Shown here: positions 1-6,074 of the stretch, piece after piece
Layout of the letters: every line of letters starts with the position of its first letter
Position numbering within the stretch: the first letter of the stretch is position 1
Origin: Pseudomonadota bacterium
Lineage (GTDB): Bacteria; Pseudomonadota; Alphaproteobacteria; Acetobacterales; Acetobacteraceae
Direction: 5' to 3'
NCBI GenBank assembly: GCA_021828605.1
Contig: JAJZEG010000407.1
Coordinates: 1 to 8,682, forward strand
DNA: 8,682 bases
Notes under the pieces: model-generated
Database searches by the model: none
What the model saw: only the letters and a program-made list of their open reading frames with translations
What the model was told of the DNA's origin: nothing
Program-made: the position numbers and the translations under genes

Positions 1-472
1 CAGTAAAATCAATTACGCCTTTGCCTTGATTTTCATGGTGGTGAGCGGCGCGATTTTGCTCATCATCGCCCGCTCCTCACTCGGCATGATCTTGCAAGCT
101 GCCGGCCAGGACCGGGTCGCGGCCTCAGCCTTGGGGTTCGATGTCACCCGCCATAAGGTGCTCGCTTTTGCGGTCTCCGCGTTTTTCTCTGGCCTGTCCG
201 GCGCGCTCTTGGTGTTTTATCTCGGCACCGCCTCGGTCAATGCGGTGGTCGATCTGTCCATCGGCATCAGGGTGATCATTGCGGCGGTGATGGGTGGGCG
301 GCGCACCATCATCGGCGGCGCCATCGGCGCGATTTTCCTGATCGTCGCCGGTGAAATTCTCCGCCCGCTCGGCCAACTCTCCTCCTTCGTCGTTGCCGTC
401 ATGGCGCTCGGGGTGATCATCGTGTTTCCCGATGGCCTCCTCGGCATGATTGCCGCGCGCAGGCAGGCATGA
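1..472 (+). CDS. livM: Branched-chain amino acid-type ABC transporter permease, LivM family (3' part)
   Basis: This is the C-terminal part of an inner-membrane permease subunit of the LivHMGF class, which imports branched-chain amino acids, or in relatives urea, short amides or aromatic acids. The reading frame is open from base 2, so the true start lies upstream. About 156 residues are visible. They include the cytoplasmic coupling loop (GQDRVAASALGFDVTRHK) that contacts the ATPase in this family, followed by hydrophobic segments, a GGRRTIIGGAIGA stretch and the usual LivM ending around FPDGLLGM. The stop codon overlaps the ATG of the next gene by 4 bp (ATGA), indicating one operon and probable translational coupling. 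The family call is firm. The substrate is not determined, because the binding protein and LivH are not in the window. Confidence 0.9.
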   Translation, partial: SKINYAFALIFMVVSGAILLIIARSSLGMILQAAGQDRVAASALGFDVTRHKVLAFAVSAFFSGLSGALLVFYLGTASVNAVVDLSIGIRVIIAAVMGGRRTIIGGAIGAIFLIVAGEILRPLGQLSSFVVAVMALGVIIVFPDGLLGMIAARRQA

Positions 473-1941
473 ACAACCCCGCGCCGCGCCTGGTGGTTCA
501 AGGCCTGACCAAACAATTTGGCGGGCTCACCGCCGTTAAATCGCTTGATTTCTCGCTTTATCCCGGCGAAATCCTCGGGCTGATCGGCCCGAACGGCTCG
601 GGCAAATCCACCGCCATGCAAATGATCATGGGCGTGGTCAAACCCACCGCCGGAACAATAATGCTCGACGGCGTCGATCTCGCGGGCCAACCCCCGCACC
701 GTATCGCCCGCGCGGGGATCGGCCTGGTGTTCCAACATGCCCGCCCGCTGCGCCTGCAAACCGTGCTGCAAAACATCCTGCTCGGCCTGCTGCCCGATAG
801 TCTGATCCAGCTGCGCCCGCCGCCCGGCGCCGTCGAGCGCGCGCGTGAAATCGCTGGCCTATGCGGCCTTGATCGCGTGCTGGACCGCACCCCCGCCAGC
901 CTGCCCTTCGCCGATTTGCGCCGCATGGAAATGGCCAAAGTCATGGCGCGCGATCCGCGCGTGGTGCTGGTCGATGAACCCTTCGCTGGCCTTGCGCGCG
1001 ACGAAGTCAATGATTTCGCCCTGCTGATCAAAGCCTTCCGCGATCAAGGCCGCGCCGTTTTGCTGGTCGATCACAATGTCAAATCCATCGCGGCCCTGGC
1101 TGACCGCGTGCTCGCCCTCTATCTCGGCGAAAAAATCGCCGAAGGCGCACCCGAGCAGGTGATGGCCGATGAAACCGTGCGCCGGGTCTATATTGGCGGC
1201 ACGATTGAAACCCATGAGCGCCCGGAAGCCGAAATCAACGCCCAGCAAATCCTGCTCGATGTCAATAATCTGCGCGTCTGTTATGGCAAAGCCCAGGCGC
1301 TCGATAACATCGCTTTGCGGGTGCATCAGGGCGAATTCGTCTCGGTGGTCGGGCTGAATGGCGCAGGTAAAACCTCCTTGTTCAATGCGCTATCCGGGCT
1401 AATCCCTTATCAAGGCACCATTAGCTGGGATGGTGCGGTCCGGTCCCGGCATAACCCCGCCGCCGTCGCGCGCGCGGGTTTGGTGCAATGCGCTGAAACC
1501 CGCGAATTGCTCGGCACCATGAGTGTGGCCGATAATCTCGATCTCGCCGCCCAGCGCCTGCCGCCAGCCGAGCAAAAATCCCGCCGCGACTGGCTGTTCA
1601 GCCTGTTCCCGATTCTGCAATCGCGCCGCACCCAGGCGGCTCGCACCTTGTCGGGCGGCGAACAACAAATGCTGGCCATTGCGCGGGCGCTCATGATGAA
1701 GCCGCGTCTCTTGATCCTCGATGAACCCACCTTGGGCCTCGCCCCGGTCATTCTCGCCCAACTCTCCGATGCCTTGCGGGCCTTGCGTGAAACCACCGAT
1801 ATCACAGTGTTGTTAGGCGAACAAAACATCACCTTCGCGCTCCCCCATGCTGATCGCGTTTATTTGATCGAGCATGGCCGGATGATTTGGCAGGGCACGC
1901 CCAGTCGTTTCGTCACCGAAGCGGGTAAAAACTACCTATGA
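469..1941 (+). CDS. Fused LivG-LivF ABC transporter ATP-binding protein
   Basis: A 490-residue cytoplasmic protein carries both ATPase subunits of a branched-chain amino acid-type importer in one chain. Domain 1 (about residues 8-243, LivG-like) has Walker A GPNGSGKST at 40-48, a Q-loop Gln at 89, a signature position reading LPFAD at 145-149, Walker B ending in Asp169-Glu170, and the switch His202. A short linker (about 244-258) leads to domain 2 (about 260-490, LivF-like), with Walker A GLNGAGKTS at 295-303, a canonical LSGGE at 394-398, Walker B ending in Asp418-Glu419, and Gln452 in the EQN that LivF proteins often carry in place of the switch His. In most bacteria these are two genes of about 250 and 235 codons. 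Domain 1 deviates from LSGGQ, while domain 2 lacks the usual PEGR-like Q-loop text (QCAETRELLG at 340-349). The start ATG overlaps the livM stop. No in-frame break is seen, so this looks like a genuine fusion. Confidence 0.93.
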   Translation: MNNPAPRLVVQGLTKQFGGLTAVKSLDFSLYPGEILGLIGPNGSGKSTAMQMIMGVVKPTAGTIMLDGVDLAGQPPHRIARAGIGLVFQHARPLRLQTVLQNILLGLLPDSLIQLRPPPGAVERAREIAGLCGLDRVLDRTPASLPFADLRRMEMAKVMARDPRVVLVDEPFAGLARDEVNDFALLIKAFRDQGRAVLLVDHNVKSIAALADRVLALYLGEKIAEGAPEQVMADETVRRVYIGGTIETHERPEAEINAQQILLDVNNLRVCYGKAQALDNIALRVHQGEFVSVVGLNGAGKTSLFNALSGLIPYQGTISWDGAVRSRHNPAAVARAGLVQCAETRELLGTMSVADNLDLAAQRLPPAEQKSRRDWLFSLFPILQSRRTQAARTLSGGEQQMLAIARALMMKPRLLILDEPTLGLAPVILAQLSDALRALRETTDITVLLGEQNITFALPHADRVYLIEHGRMIWQGTPSRFVTEAGKNYL

Positions 1942-1960
1942 TCAGACAAAATTTGCAGCT

Positions 1961-1981
1961 GAAATCCTGGATTCCAGTTTC
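1961..1981 (+). terminator. Weak hairpin after the liv genes
   Basis: Twenty bases after the stop of the fused ATPase gene, GAAA and CTGG pair with CCAG and TTTC around an ATT loop, with a two-base bulge (TC) in the left arm. There is no real T-run after it. It could be a weak or factor-assisted terminator of the liv operon, or chance. Confidence is low. Confidence 0.25.
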
Positions 1982-2000
1982 GCGGCCCTCGTCTGTGTCG

Positions 2001-2029
2001 TTGACGCAACGCCGAGCCCTGAATTTTGT
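2001..2029 (+). promoter_or_regulatory. Possible promoter of the outer-membrane protein gene
   Basis: TTGACG at 2001-2006 matches the sigma-70-type -35 box in five of six positions. Seventeen bases later TTTTGT (2024-2029) matches TATAAT at only three. It lies about 95 bp before the start of the next gene, in the 181-bp gap after the liv genes. The -35 is good and the -10 is poor, so this is a suggestion only. Confidence 0.22.
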
Positions 2030-2107
2030 AAAGTTGCGCAGCATATTGCATGTTCGCGCTTGAAAGCAGCCAAAACTCGTGTAATCGTTAAACATAAATA
2101 CAAATCT

Positions 2108-2114
2108 AGGGGAG
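2108..2114 (+). promoter_or_regulatory. Ribosome binding site fixing the start at 2123
   Basis: AGGGGAG lies 8 bases before the ATG at 2123. The frame also opens at an upstream TTG (2060), but that would add 21 charged residues in front of a typical signal peptide and has no comparable site, so the ATG is preferred. Confidence 0.75.
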
Positions 2115-2122
2115 TGATCCGA

Positions 2123-3106
2123 ATGCCGACTACACCAACATCCAAGCGTCCACTCGTTGCGCGTCTCGCCCTTGCCGTGAGTGCTGGTCTGGCCTGTTTC
2201 GGCCTCGCGGGCGTCGCCCAGGCGGGTGCGCCCTTGCCGTTCGACTTCCCAACCCCGCCGCCCAACATCACCGTGGTCCAATTCTATAACCAATTCTCCA
2301 GCGGTAGCAGTCTTTACACCGCCAACGGCACGAAGGTCGGCAACACCCATGTCGCGACCGATGTGCCGATCATGCGTCTGGTACACACCTTCTCGCCCAT
2401 CGATGGCATGATCCCTGGTGTCCAAATTATCGCCCCCTATGTCGGGTTCCTCGGTAACACTGAAGTCGGTGGCAGCTCACTGACCCATAATAGTGGCTTC
2501 GCCGAACCGCTGCTCTCCGCGTTCCTCAAAGTCTATAACGATCCAGCAGAAGACCAGGTTCTAACCTTAACCTATTTCATCAGCCCGCCGACCGGCGCGT
2601 ACAACCCGAACTACACGCTCAATGCGAGCACCAATAACTACGTCAATAACTTCGAAGTCCTTTATAGCCACATCGTTCTCGGCACCCCGAAAACGCCGCA
2701 TTTGGATTTCGATGTTTCGCTCGATTCCTACATCTACAGCAATAACAATAATTTCACCTCGGGCTTCTTCCACGGGGCTGAACATACCCAGCCCGCCGAG
2801 CAAATCCTGGCCTACCTGCCTTATTACTTCCACCCGCAAACCGGTTCGTATGTCGGTCTGTCCTTCGAACAAACCTTTGGCGGCAAGCAATATCTAACCG
2901 GCAACGTGACCTTGCCCAACGGCTTCAGCTTCCCCGACAAAATCGACACCGGCAACCGCAACGATATCACCCAGGTCGGTATCGTCGCCGGCTCGTTCGT
3001 GGCACCCACCGTCGCCGTGCAAACCCAGCTCGCAACCGATGTCCGGGTGCGCGGTGGCGTGAAAAACGACGTGGTGTTCCTCGTCCAAGTCGCGAAAATT
3101 TTCTAA
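2123..3106 (+). CDS. Secreted, probable outer-membrane beta-barrel protein (MetA-type 'transporter' family)
   Basis: The 327-residue product starts with a Sec signal peptide: a charged N-terminus (SKR, residues 7-9; Arg14), a hydrophobic core (15-31) and a likely cut after Ala-Gln-Ala at 32-34. The mature part is rich in Asn, Tyr, Phe and Thr, with alternating hydrophobic and polar strands. It ends in a strand finishing with Phe (VQVAKIF), the usual outer-membrane insertion signal. Segments such as VATDVPIMRLVHTFSP, APYVGFLG and LTLTYFISPPTGAYNP resemble the family annotated as phenol-degradation MetA-like transporters, which often sit in gene clusters for aromatic or hydrophobic substrates. 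Inferred role: an outer-membrane channel letting a small organic substrate reach the neighbouring inner-membrane permeases. The Asn-rich tract around 2737-2757 is unremarkable for a barrel loop. The outer-membrane call is fairly safe; the family and role are less so. Confidence 0.75.
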   Translation: MPTTPTSKRPLVARLALAVSAGLACFGLAGVAQAGAPLPFDFPTPPPNITVVQFYNQFSSGSSLYTANGTKVGNTHVATDVPIMRLVHTFSPIDGMIPGVQIIAPYVGFLGNTEVGGSSLTHNSGFAEPLLSAFLKVYNDPAEDQVLTLTYFISPPTGAYNPNYTLNASTNNYVNNFEVLYSHIVLGTPKTPHLDFDVSLDSYIYSNNNNFTSGFFHGAEHTQPAEQILAYLPYYFHPQTGSYVGLSFEQTFGGKQYLTGNVTLPNGFSFPDKIDTGNRNDITQVGIVAGSFVAPTVAVQTQLATDVRVRGGVKNDVVFLVQVAKIF

Positions 3107-3124
3107 TCGACGTCTAAAAACCGG

Positions 3125-3191
3125 CGGCCCGTAAACCCAAGGTCCGATCCTGACGCTCCGCACCGGAGCGTCAGGTAAATCGGCCCGTAAA
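3125..3191. repeat. Direct repeat CGGCCCGTAAA in the spacer
   Basis: The 11-bp word CGGCCCGTAAA occurs at 3125-3135 and again at 3181-3191, 56 bp apart and on either side of the central hairpin. Both copies continue with similar bases (CCCAA versus ACCAA). It may be a pair of protein-binding half sites or the trace of a small duplication. Confidence 0.55.
3149..3175 (+). terminator. Strong hairpin after the outer-membrane protein gene
   Basis: A perfect 12-bp stem, CCTGACGCTCCG (3149-3160) with CGGAGCGTCAGG (3164-3175), closes a three-base CAC loop 42 bp after the stop codon. The following bases (TAAATC) contain no T-run, so if it stops transcription it is not a textbook intrinsic terminator. 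It could also protect the upstream mRNA 3' end. Confidence 0.6.
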
Positions 3192-3254
3192 ACCAACACC
3201 CGCCGGTTCGCTAATCTAAAGCAACAATAATAATGAAGCGTAACAATAAAAATT

Positions 3255-3260
3255 AGGGGG
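3255..3260 (+). promoter_or_regulatory. Ribosome binding site fixing the MFS start at 3267
   Basis: AGGGGG is followed directly by TTG (3261) and then TCC and ATG (3267). The TTG has no spacing from the site, while the ATG lies 6 bases away. The start is therefore set at 3267. Confidence 0.75.
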
Positions 3261-3266
3261 TTGTCC

Positions 3267-4772
3267 ATGGCGTTTTCACCCATGCAGCGAAGTCTCGCGC
3301 ATTATCCCGAACAGGGGCCGCGCAAGCTCTATCTGCTCCTGGTCGTGCTGATCACCATCGCCCTCTATTATGCGCTTTATGCCGCTGGCGGCGTCGCCCC
3401 CTTGCTGCTCGCAGGCCTGAAACTGCCCTTCGCCGATTTCGTCTATATTCTCGCTTTCGGCAATCTGATCGGCGCCTTCGCCTCCTTGCTCGCCGGCCTC
3501 GCTGATCGCTTCGGGCGCGCCAATTTGGTGGTGTATGGATTGCTCATTGTCGGCGTGCTGATCACCTTTGTCATGCCCAACGTCACCACCGCGCGCGAAT
3601 GGGGCATCACCTTTTTTGTGGTCTCCTTCGTCGAAGGCATCATCCTGGTCGCCACTCCAGCCTTGATCCGCGATTTCTCGCCCCAGGTTGGCCGCGCCAC
3701 CGCGATGGGGTTCTGGACCATCGGCCCGGTGCTCGGCAGCCTCACCGTTAGCGTGGTCACCACCCTAACCTTGCCAATTTTCAAAACCTGGCAAAGTGCC
3801 TATGTAATTTGTGGCTGGTCGGTCCTGCTCATTTTTGTGTTAGCCTTCTTGTTCCTCAAGGAACTCGCCCCCTCCCTGCGCGATCAAATGATGGTCAATT
3901 TGCGGGATCGCACCTTGATCGAACTGAAAGCCAAAGGGCTTGATATCGAAGCCAGCCTGCGCAAACCCTGGAGCCAGATGCTGCATGTCGATATCCTCGC
4001 CTCCGCCTTCGGCGTCTCGGTCATGCTGCTGTTCTATTATACCGCCGTCGCCTTCGGCCTGATTTATTTCGTCACCGTGTTTGGCTATTCCGTCCAACAG
4101 GCCAACATCCTGGCCAACTGGAATTGGGGCACCAACGCCGTCGCTTTGATCGTCGCGGGGGTTTTGTCCGATAAATTGCGGGTCCGCAAACCCTTCATGA
4201 TTTTCGGCGGGCTTGGCGGTCTGGTGCTCAATTTCTTCTTCCTGCGCCTCGCGGGTACCCATGCGGCTTTCTCTACCTTGACCATGCTGGTCGCCGCTCA
4301 ATCGTTCTTTATCGGCTTTGCCTACGTCACCTGGATGGCGAGCTTCACCGAAACCGTCGAAGCGCGAAACCCGGCACTCACCGCAACAGGCCTGGCAATC
4401 TGGGGCTGGATGCTGCGTCTCGTGGTCACTGTCTGCTTCCTCGGCTTCCCGCTGGTGGTCCGCTCGGTCAACCCTTTGCTCGCCGCCCCCTACGTGATCG
4501 CCGCCTATCAGCATACGCTCGCCGCTCATCTCACCCCCGCACCGCAGTTGTTAGCCGCGTTGGGTGCGATCAAAGCCGCCGCCGCCGCCGCTCCCGGCGA
4601 GTGGAAACATTGGTATCTGATTTGCGAAGCGGGCTTGGTGGTGTTCTTGCTGACCGTGTTCCTGATGCGCGGTCGCTGGAGCCCGGCAGCCGCCTATGCC
4701 GATGAACAGGCGCATGATGCGCTGGTCGCCCGCGAGCTATCGCGCCTGCAATCGGGACAAGCCGCAGAATAA
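3267..4772 (+). CDS. MFS family permease
   Basis: A 501-residue inner-membrane secondary transporter with about twelve hydrophobic segments. The first begins near residue 21 after a short polar N-terminus. The loop between helices 2 and 3 has the major facilitator motif GLADRFGR (about 77-84), and a matching, weaker SDKLRVRKP lies in the second half, as expected for two related six-helix bundles. A longer polar loop sits in the middle (about 200-240). The loop before the last helix is Ala-rich (a GCC run at 4577-4591), and the polar C-terminal tail is about 30 residues long. No subfamily signature that fixes a substrate was recognised; sugar, aromatic acid or dicarboxylate carriers are all possible. 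It lies between an outer-membrane channel candidate and a hydratase gene, so uptake or efflux of a related organic acid is a reasonable inference. It has its own good ribosome binding site and probably its own promoter, given the structured spacer upstream. Confidence 0.88.
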   Translation: MAFSPMQRSLAHYPEQGPRKLYLLLVVLITIALYYALYAAGGVAPLLLAGLKLPFADFVYILAFGNLIGAFASLLAGLADRFGRANLVVYGLLIVGVLITFVMPNVTTAREWGITFFVVSFVEGIILVATPALIRDFSPQVGRATAMGFWTIGPVLGSLTVSVVTTLTLPIFKTWQSAYVICGWSVLLIFVLAFLFLKELAPSLRDQMMVNLRDRTLIELKAKGLDIEASLRKPWSQMLHVDILASAFGVSVMLLFYYTAVAFGLIYFVTVFGYSVQQANILANWNWGTNAVALIVAGVLSDKLRVRKPFMIFGGLGGLVLNFFFLRLAGTHAAFSTLTMLVAAQSFFIGFAYVTWMASFTETVEARNPALTATGLAIWGWMLRLVVTVCFLGFPLVVRSVNPLLAAPYVIAAYQHTLAAHLTPAPQLLAALGAIKAAAAAAPGEWKHWYLICEAGLVVFLLTVFLMRGRWSPAAAYADEQAHDALVARELSRLQSGQAAE

Positions 4773-4816
4773 TCATGGATCATCCCCTAAACCAATGAAA
4801 TTGATCGGCAAACAAA

Positions 4817-4856
4817 GGCTGGAGCGCGATTGATGATAAGCAGTCACGCTCCAGCC
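4817..4856 (+). promoter_or_regulatory. Hairpin covering the ribosome binding site of the MaoC-like gene
   Basis: GGCTGGAGCG (4817-4826) is the exact reverse complement of CGCTCCAGCC (4847-4856). The left arm contains the only plausible ribosome binding site (GGAG, 4821-4824), the ATG lies in the 20-base loop, and the right arm is within codons 6-9. Folding of the mRNA would hide the ribosome binding site. That this acts as a translational switch is inference. Confidence 0.5.
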
Positions 4857-5312
4857 ACCCTCACCCTGGCCGATTTGCACGCGCGCATCGGCCAGGAGCT
4901 TGGCACATCGCCGTGGCTCACCGTCGATCAATCAATGATCGATGGTTTCGCGGCCATCACCCAGGATCGGCAATATATCCATATCGATCCGGTGCGCGCC
5001 GCCGCCACCCCGTTCGGCGGCACCATCGCTCATGGTTTTCTAACACTCTCGCTCCTCAGCCATTTCGCCCAGCGGGCATCGCCGCGCCTGGAGGGCCTGG
5101 TGATGAGCATTAATTACGGGTTCGACCGGGTGCGTTTCGTCGCCCCGGTCCGCTCCGGCAGCCGGATCAGGGGCCGATTCAAACTCGAAGCGTTGGAAGC
5201 ACAACCGTCAGGTCGCTTGCAAATGCGTCAGGATGTCACAGTGGACATTGAAGGCGAAGCCAAACCGGCGATCAGCGCCACCTGGTTGTCGCTCCTGGTG
5301 CCCCAAATCTGA
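4830..5312 (+). CDS. MaoC-like (R)-specific enoyl-CoA hydratase family protein
   Basis: A 160-residue single hot-dog-fold protein, the normal length for stand-alone MaoC dehydratases. The hydratase-2 motif is clear: FAAITQDRQYIHIDPVRAA around residues 40-58, with the expected catalytic Asp46 and His51. It is followed by PFGGTIAHGFLTLSL (61-75), typical of the NodN/MaoC group. Such enzymes add water to trans-2-enoyl-CoA, or remove it from (R)-3-hydroxyacyl-CoA, in the cytoplasm, for example in fatty acid, polyhydroxyalkanoate or aromatic acid breakdown. The start is one of two tandem ATG codons (4830 or 4833); GGAG at 4821 lies 5 or 8 bases away, so the second is equally possible. It follows the MFS gene by 57 bp and could be cotranscribed. 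The hairpin over its start is the unusual feature. The exact acyl substrate is unknown. Confidence 0.88.
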   Translation: MMISSHAPATLTLADLHARIGQELGTSPWLTVDQSMIDGFAAITQDRQYIHIDPVRAAATPFGGTIAHGFLTLSLLSHFAQRASPRLEGLVMSINYGFDRVRFVAPVRSGSRIRGRFKLEALEAQPSGRLQMRQDVTVDIEGEAKPAISATWLSLLVPQI

Positions 5313-5329
5313 AATCCATCTGATTTCAG
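5309..5329 (+). repeat. Hairpin overlapping the stop codon of the MaoC-like gene
   Basis: CTGAAATC (5309-5316) pairs perfectly with GATTTCAG (5322-5329) around a five-base loop, and the left arm includes the TGA stop. It lies just before the main terminator and may help end transcription or stabilise the mRNA. It has no T-run of its own. Confidence 0.45.
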
Positions 5330-5339
5330 CACATATAAA

Positions 5340-5374
5340 AACCGCCGGGCCTTGCCACCCGGCGGTTCTCTTTT
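5340..5374. terminator. Bidirectional terminator between convergent genes
   Basis: AACCGCCGGG (5340-5349) pairs perfectly with CCCGGCGGTT (5358-5367) around an eight-base loop. On the plus strand it is followed by CTCTTTT; on the minus strand the stem runs into TTTTTATATG. Both strands therefore have a T-rich tail, better on the minus strand. The position between the convergent MaoC-like gene and the lipoprotein gene fits a shared intrinsic terminator. Confidence 0.85.
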
Positions 5375-5397
5375 CAAACTCTACAGGGTGGAAAAAA

Positions 5398-5928
5398 TTA
5401 CTCGCCCATGCCTTCGGGCATCGCCTTGCGCAGCAATTCCAGATTCTGCTCAACCAACGGTGTGGTCTGAATCGCAACCTGCTTGAATTGCGGCGTCGTG
5501 CCGTTGCGGGCCTCATCCTGAAACACCGCCAAGGCCGTCTCATGGCTCGAAATCTCATCACGCAGGAACGCCACCGACAGGTTCGGCGACGGATGATACG
5601 ATAGCGCAACCAGCTGCGATTTCAATTCCAGCGGCAGCGTGGCCGGCAGGGTTACGCCATTCGCCTTCGCCTGAGCCTCGATTTGCGGGGCATAGGTTGC
5701 GGCATCGGCACAAATTTTGTTGGCCACCGGCACAACCGCCGGGGTCAATCCACCCTTCTGCACATAGGCGCAGGCGGCGAGGTCGAAATGCACTAACTGA
5801 TAGGCCGTCGTGATGAATGACAAATCTTGCGGCGACACATTGCTGGTCGCGGGTGCTTGCGCCATCGTCGTACAACCAGCCAGCGCGAGAATCCCAACGA
5901 ACGCTCCATAACGAGACAAATTGATCAT
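5398..5928 (-). CDS. DUF4142-type lipoprotein
   Basis: A 176-residue protein with a short lipoprotein signal peptide. Positively charged Arg6 is followed by a hydrophobic core and the lipobox Leu16-Ala-Gly-Cys19, so it is probably lipidated at Cys19 and anchored in the periplasm. The rest is almost entirely helical (FITTAYQLVHFDLAACAYV, then ANKICADAATYAPQIEAQA, then FLRDEISSHETALAVFQDEA), in the pattern of the DUF4142 family, predicted ferritin-like bundles of unknown function in alpha- and other proteobacteria. The typical Asp-His pair of the second helix reads Ala-Asp-Ala here, so metal binding is doubtful. The frame extends 13 codons further upstream, but AAGGGGAGA (5938-5946) lies 9 bases from the ATG at 5928 and the signal peptide begins there. 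A weak promoter may lie at about 5995-5966 on the minus strand (TTGAAT, 18 bases, TACTTT). Confidence 0.8.
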   Translation of the reverse strand: MINLSRYGAFVGILALAGCTTMAQAPATSNVSPQDLSFITTAYQLVHFDLAACAYVQKGGLTPAVVPVANKICADAATYAPQIEAQAKANGVTLPATLPLELKSQLVALSYHPSPNLSVAFLRDEISSHETALAVFQDEARNGTTPQFKQVAIQTTPLVEQNLELLRKAMPEGMGE

Positions 5929-5937
5929 GACGGCGGA

Positions 5938-5946
5938 TCTCCCCTT
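5938..5946 (-). promoter_or_regulatory. Ribosome binding site of the lipoprotein gene
   Basis: On the minus strand AAGGGGAGA lies 9 bases before the ATG at 5928. It decides the start against the upstream in-frame ATG at 5967, which would put a charged extension before the lipoprotein signal. Confidence 0.75.
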
Positions 5947-6000
5947 TATCGATTTTGATTTGACCAAAGTAACTAATCGAGTGTGCCAAATTCAAACGGC

Positions 6001-6071
6001 CGCGTGAAGTGATAATTGACGTCAACGCGCAGAATAGTGCTTGCGCGTGATAAGCAAGCCACGAATAGTCC
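6001..6071. repeat. Cluster of short repeats between the lipoprotein and tRNA genes
   Basis: CGCGTGA occurs at 6001-6007 and 6044-6050, and GAATAGT at 6032-6038 and 6063-6069. Two overlapping, mutually exclusive hairpins are possible: ACGCGCA (6025-6031) with TGCGCGT (6042-6048), and GCTTGC (6039-6044) with GCAAGC (6054-6059). The region lies just past the tRNA 3' end and upstream of the lipoprotein gene. It could hold tRNA processing or termination signals or operator sites. Confidence 0.45.
6016..6025. promoter_or_regulatory. Perfect palindrome TTGACGTCAA
   Basis: TTGACGTCAA is a perfect 10-bp palindrome 88 bp upstream of the lipoprotein start, a shape expected of a dimeric regulator site. 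It also offers TTGACG on the minus strand as a -35-like element, but no matching -10 follows at the normal distance. Operator function is unproven. Confidence 0.35.
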
Positions 6072-6074
6072 AAA

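Larger units (their letters stand above)
3119..3208. repeat. Nested inverted repeat enclosing the 3149-3175 hairpin
   Basis: AACCGGCGG (3119-3127) is the exact reverse complement of CCGCCGGTT (3200-3208). These 9-bp outer arms enclose the 12-bp hairpin. The spacer could therefore form a long branched structure between the outer-membrane protein gene and the MFS gene. Its function is unknown. Confidence 0.6.

Noticed and set aside
3840..4529. Long open frame (229 codons) on the minus strand inside the MFS gene
   Set aside because: It is antisense to a clear membrane transporter; its product is a low-complexity mix of Gly, Asp, Glu and Gln without recognisable motifs, as expected from the opposite strand of GC-rich coding DNA.
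5233..5604. Plus-strand open frame crossing the MaoC-like gene end, the terminator and the lipoprotein gene
   Set aside because: It runs through a strong terminator and two well-supported genes in other frames, and has no ribosome binding site or recognisable domain.
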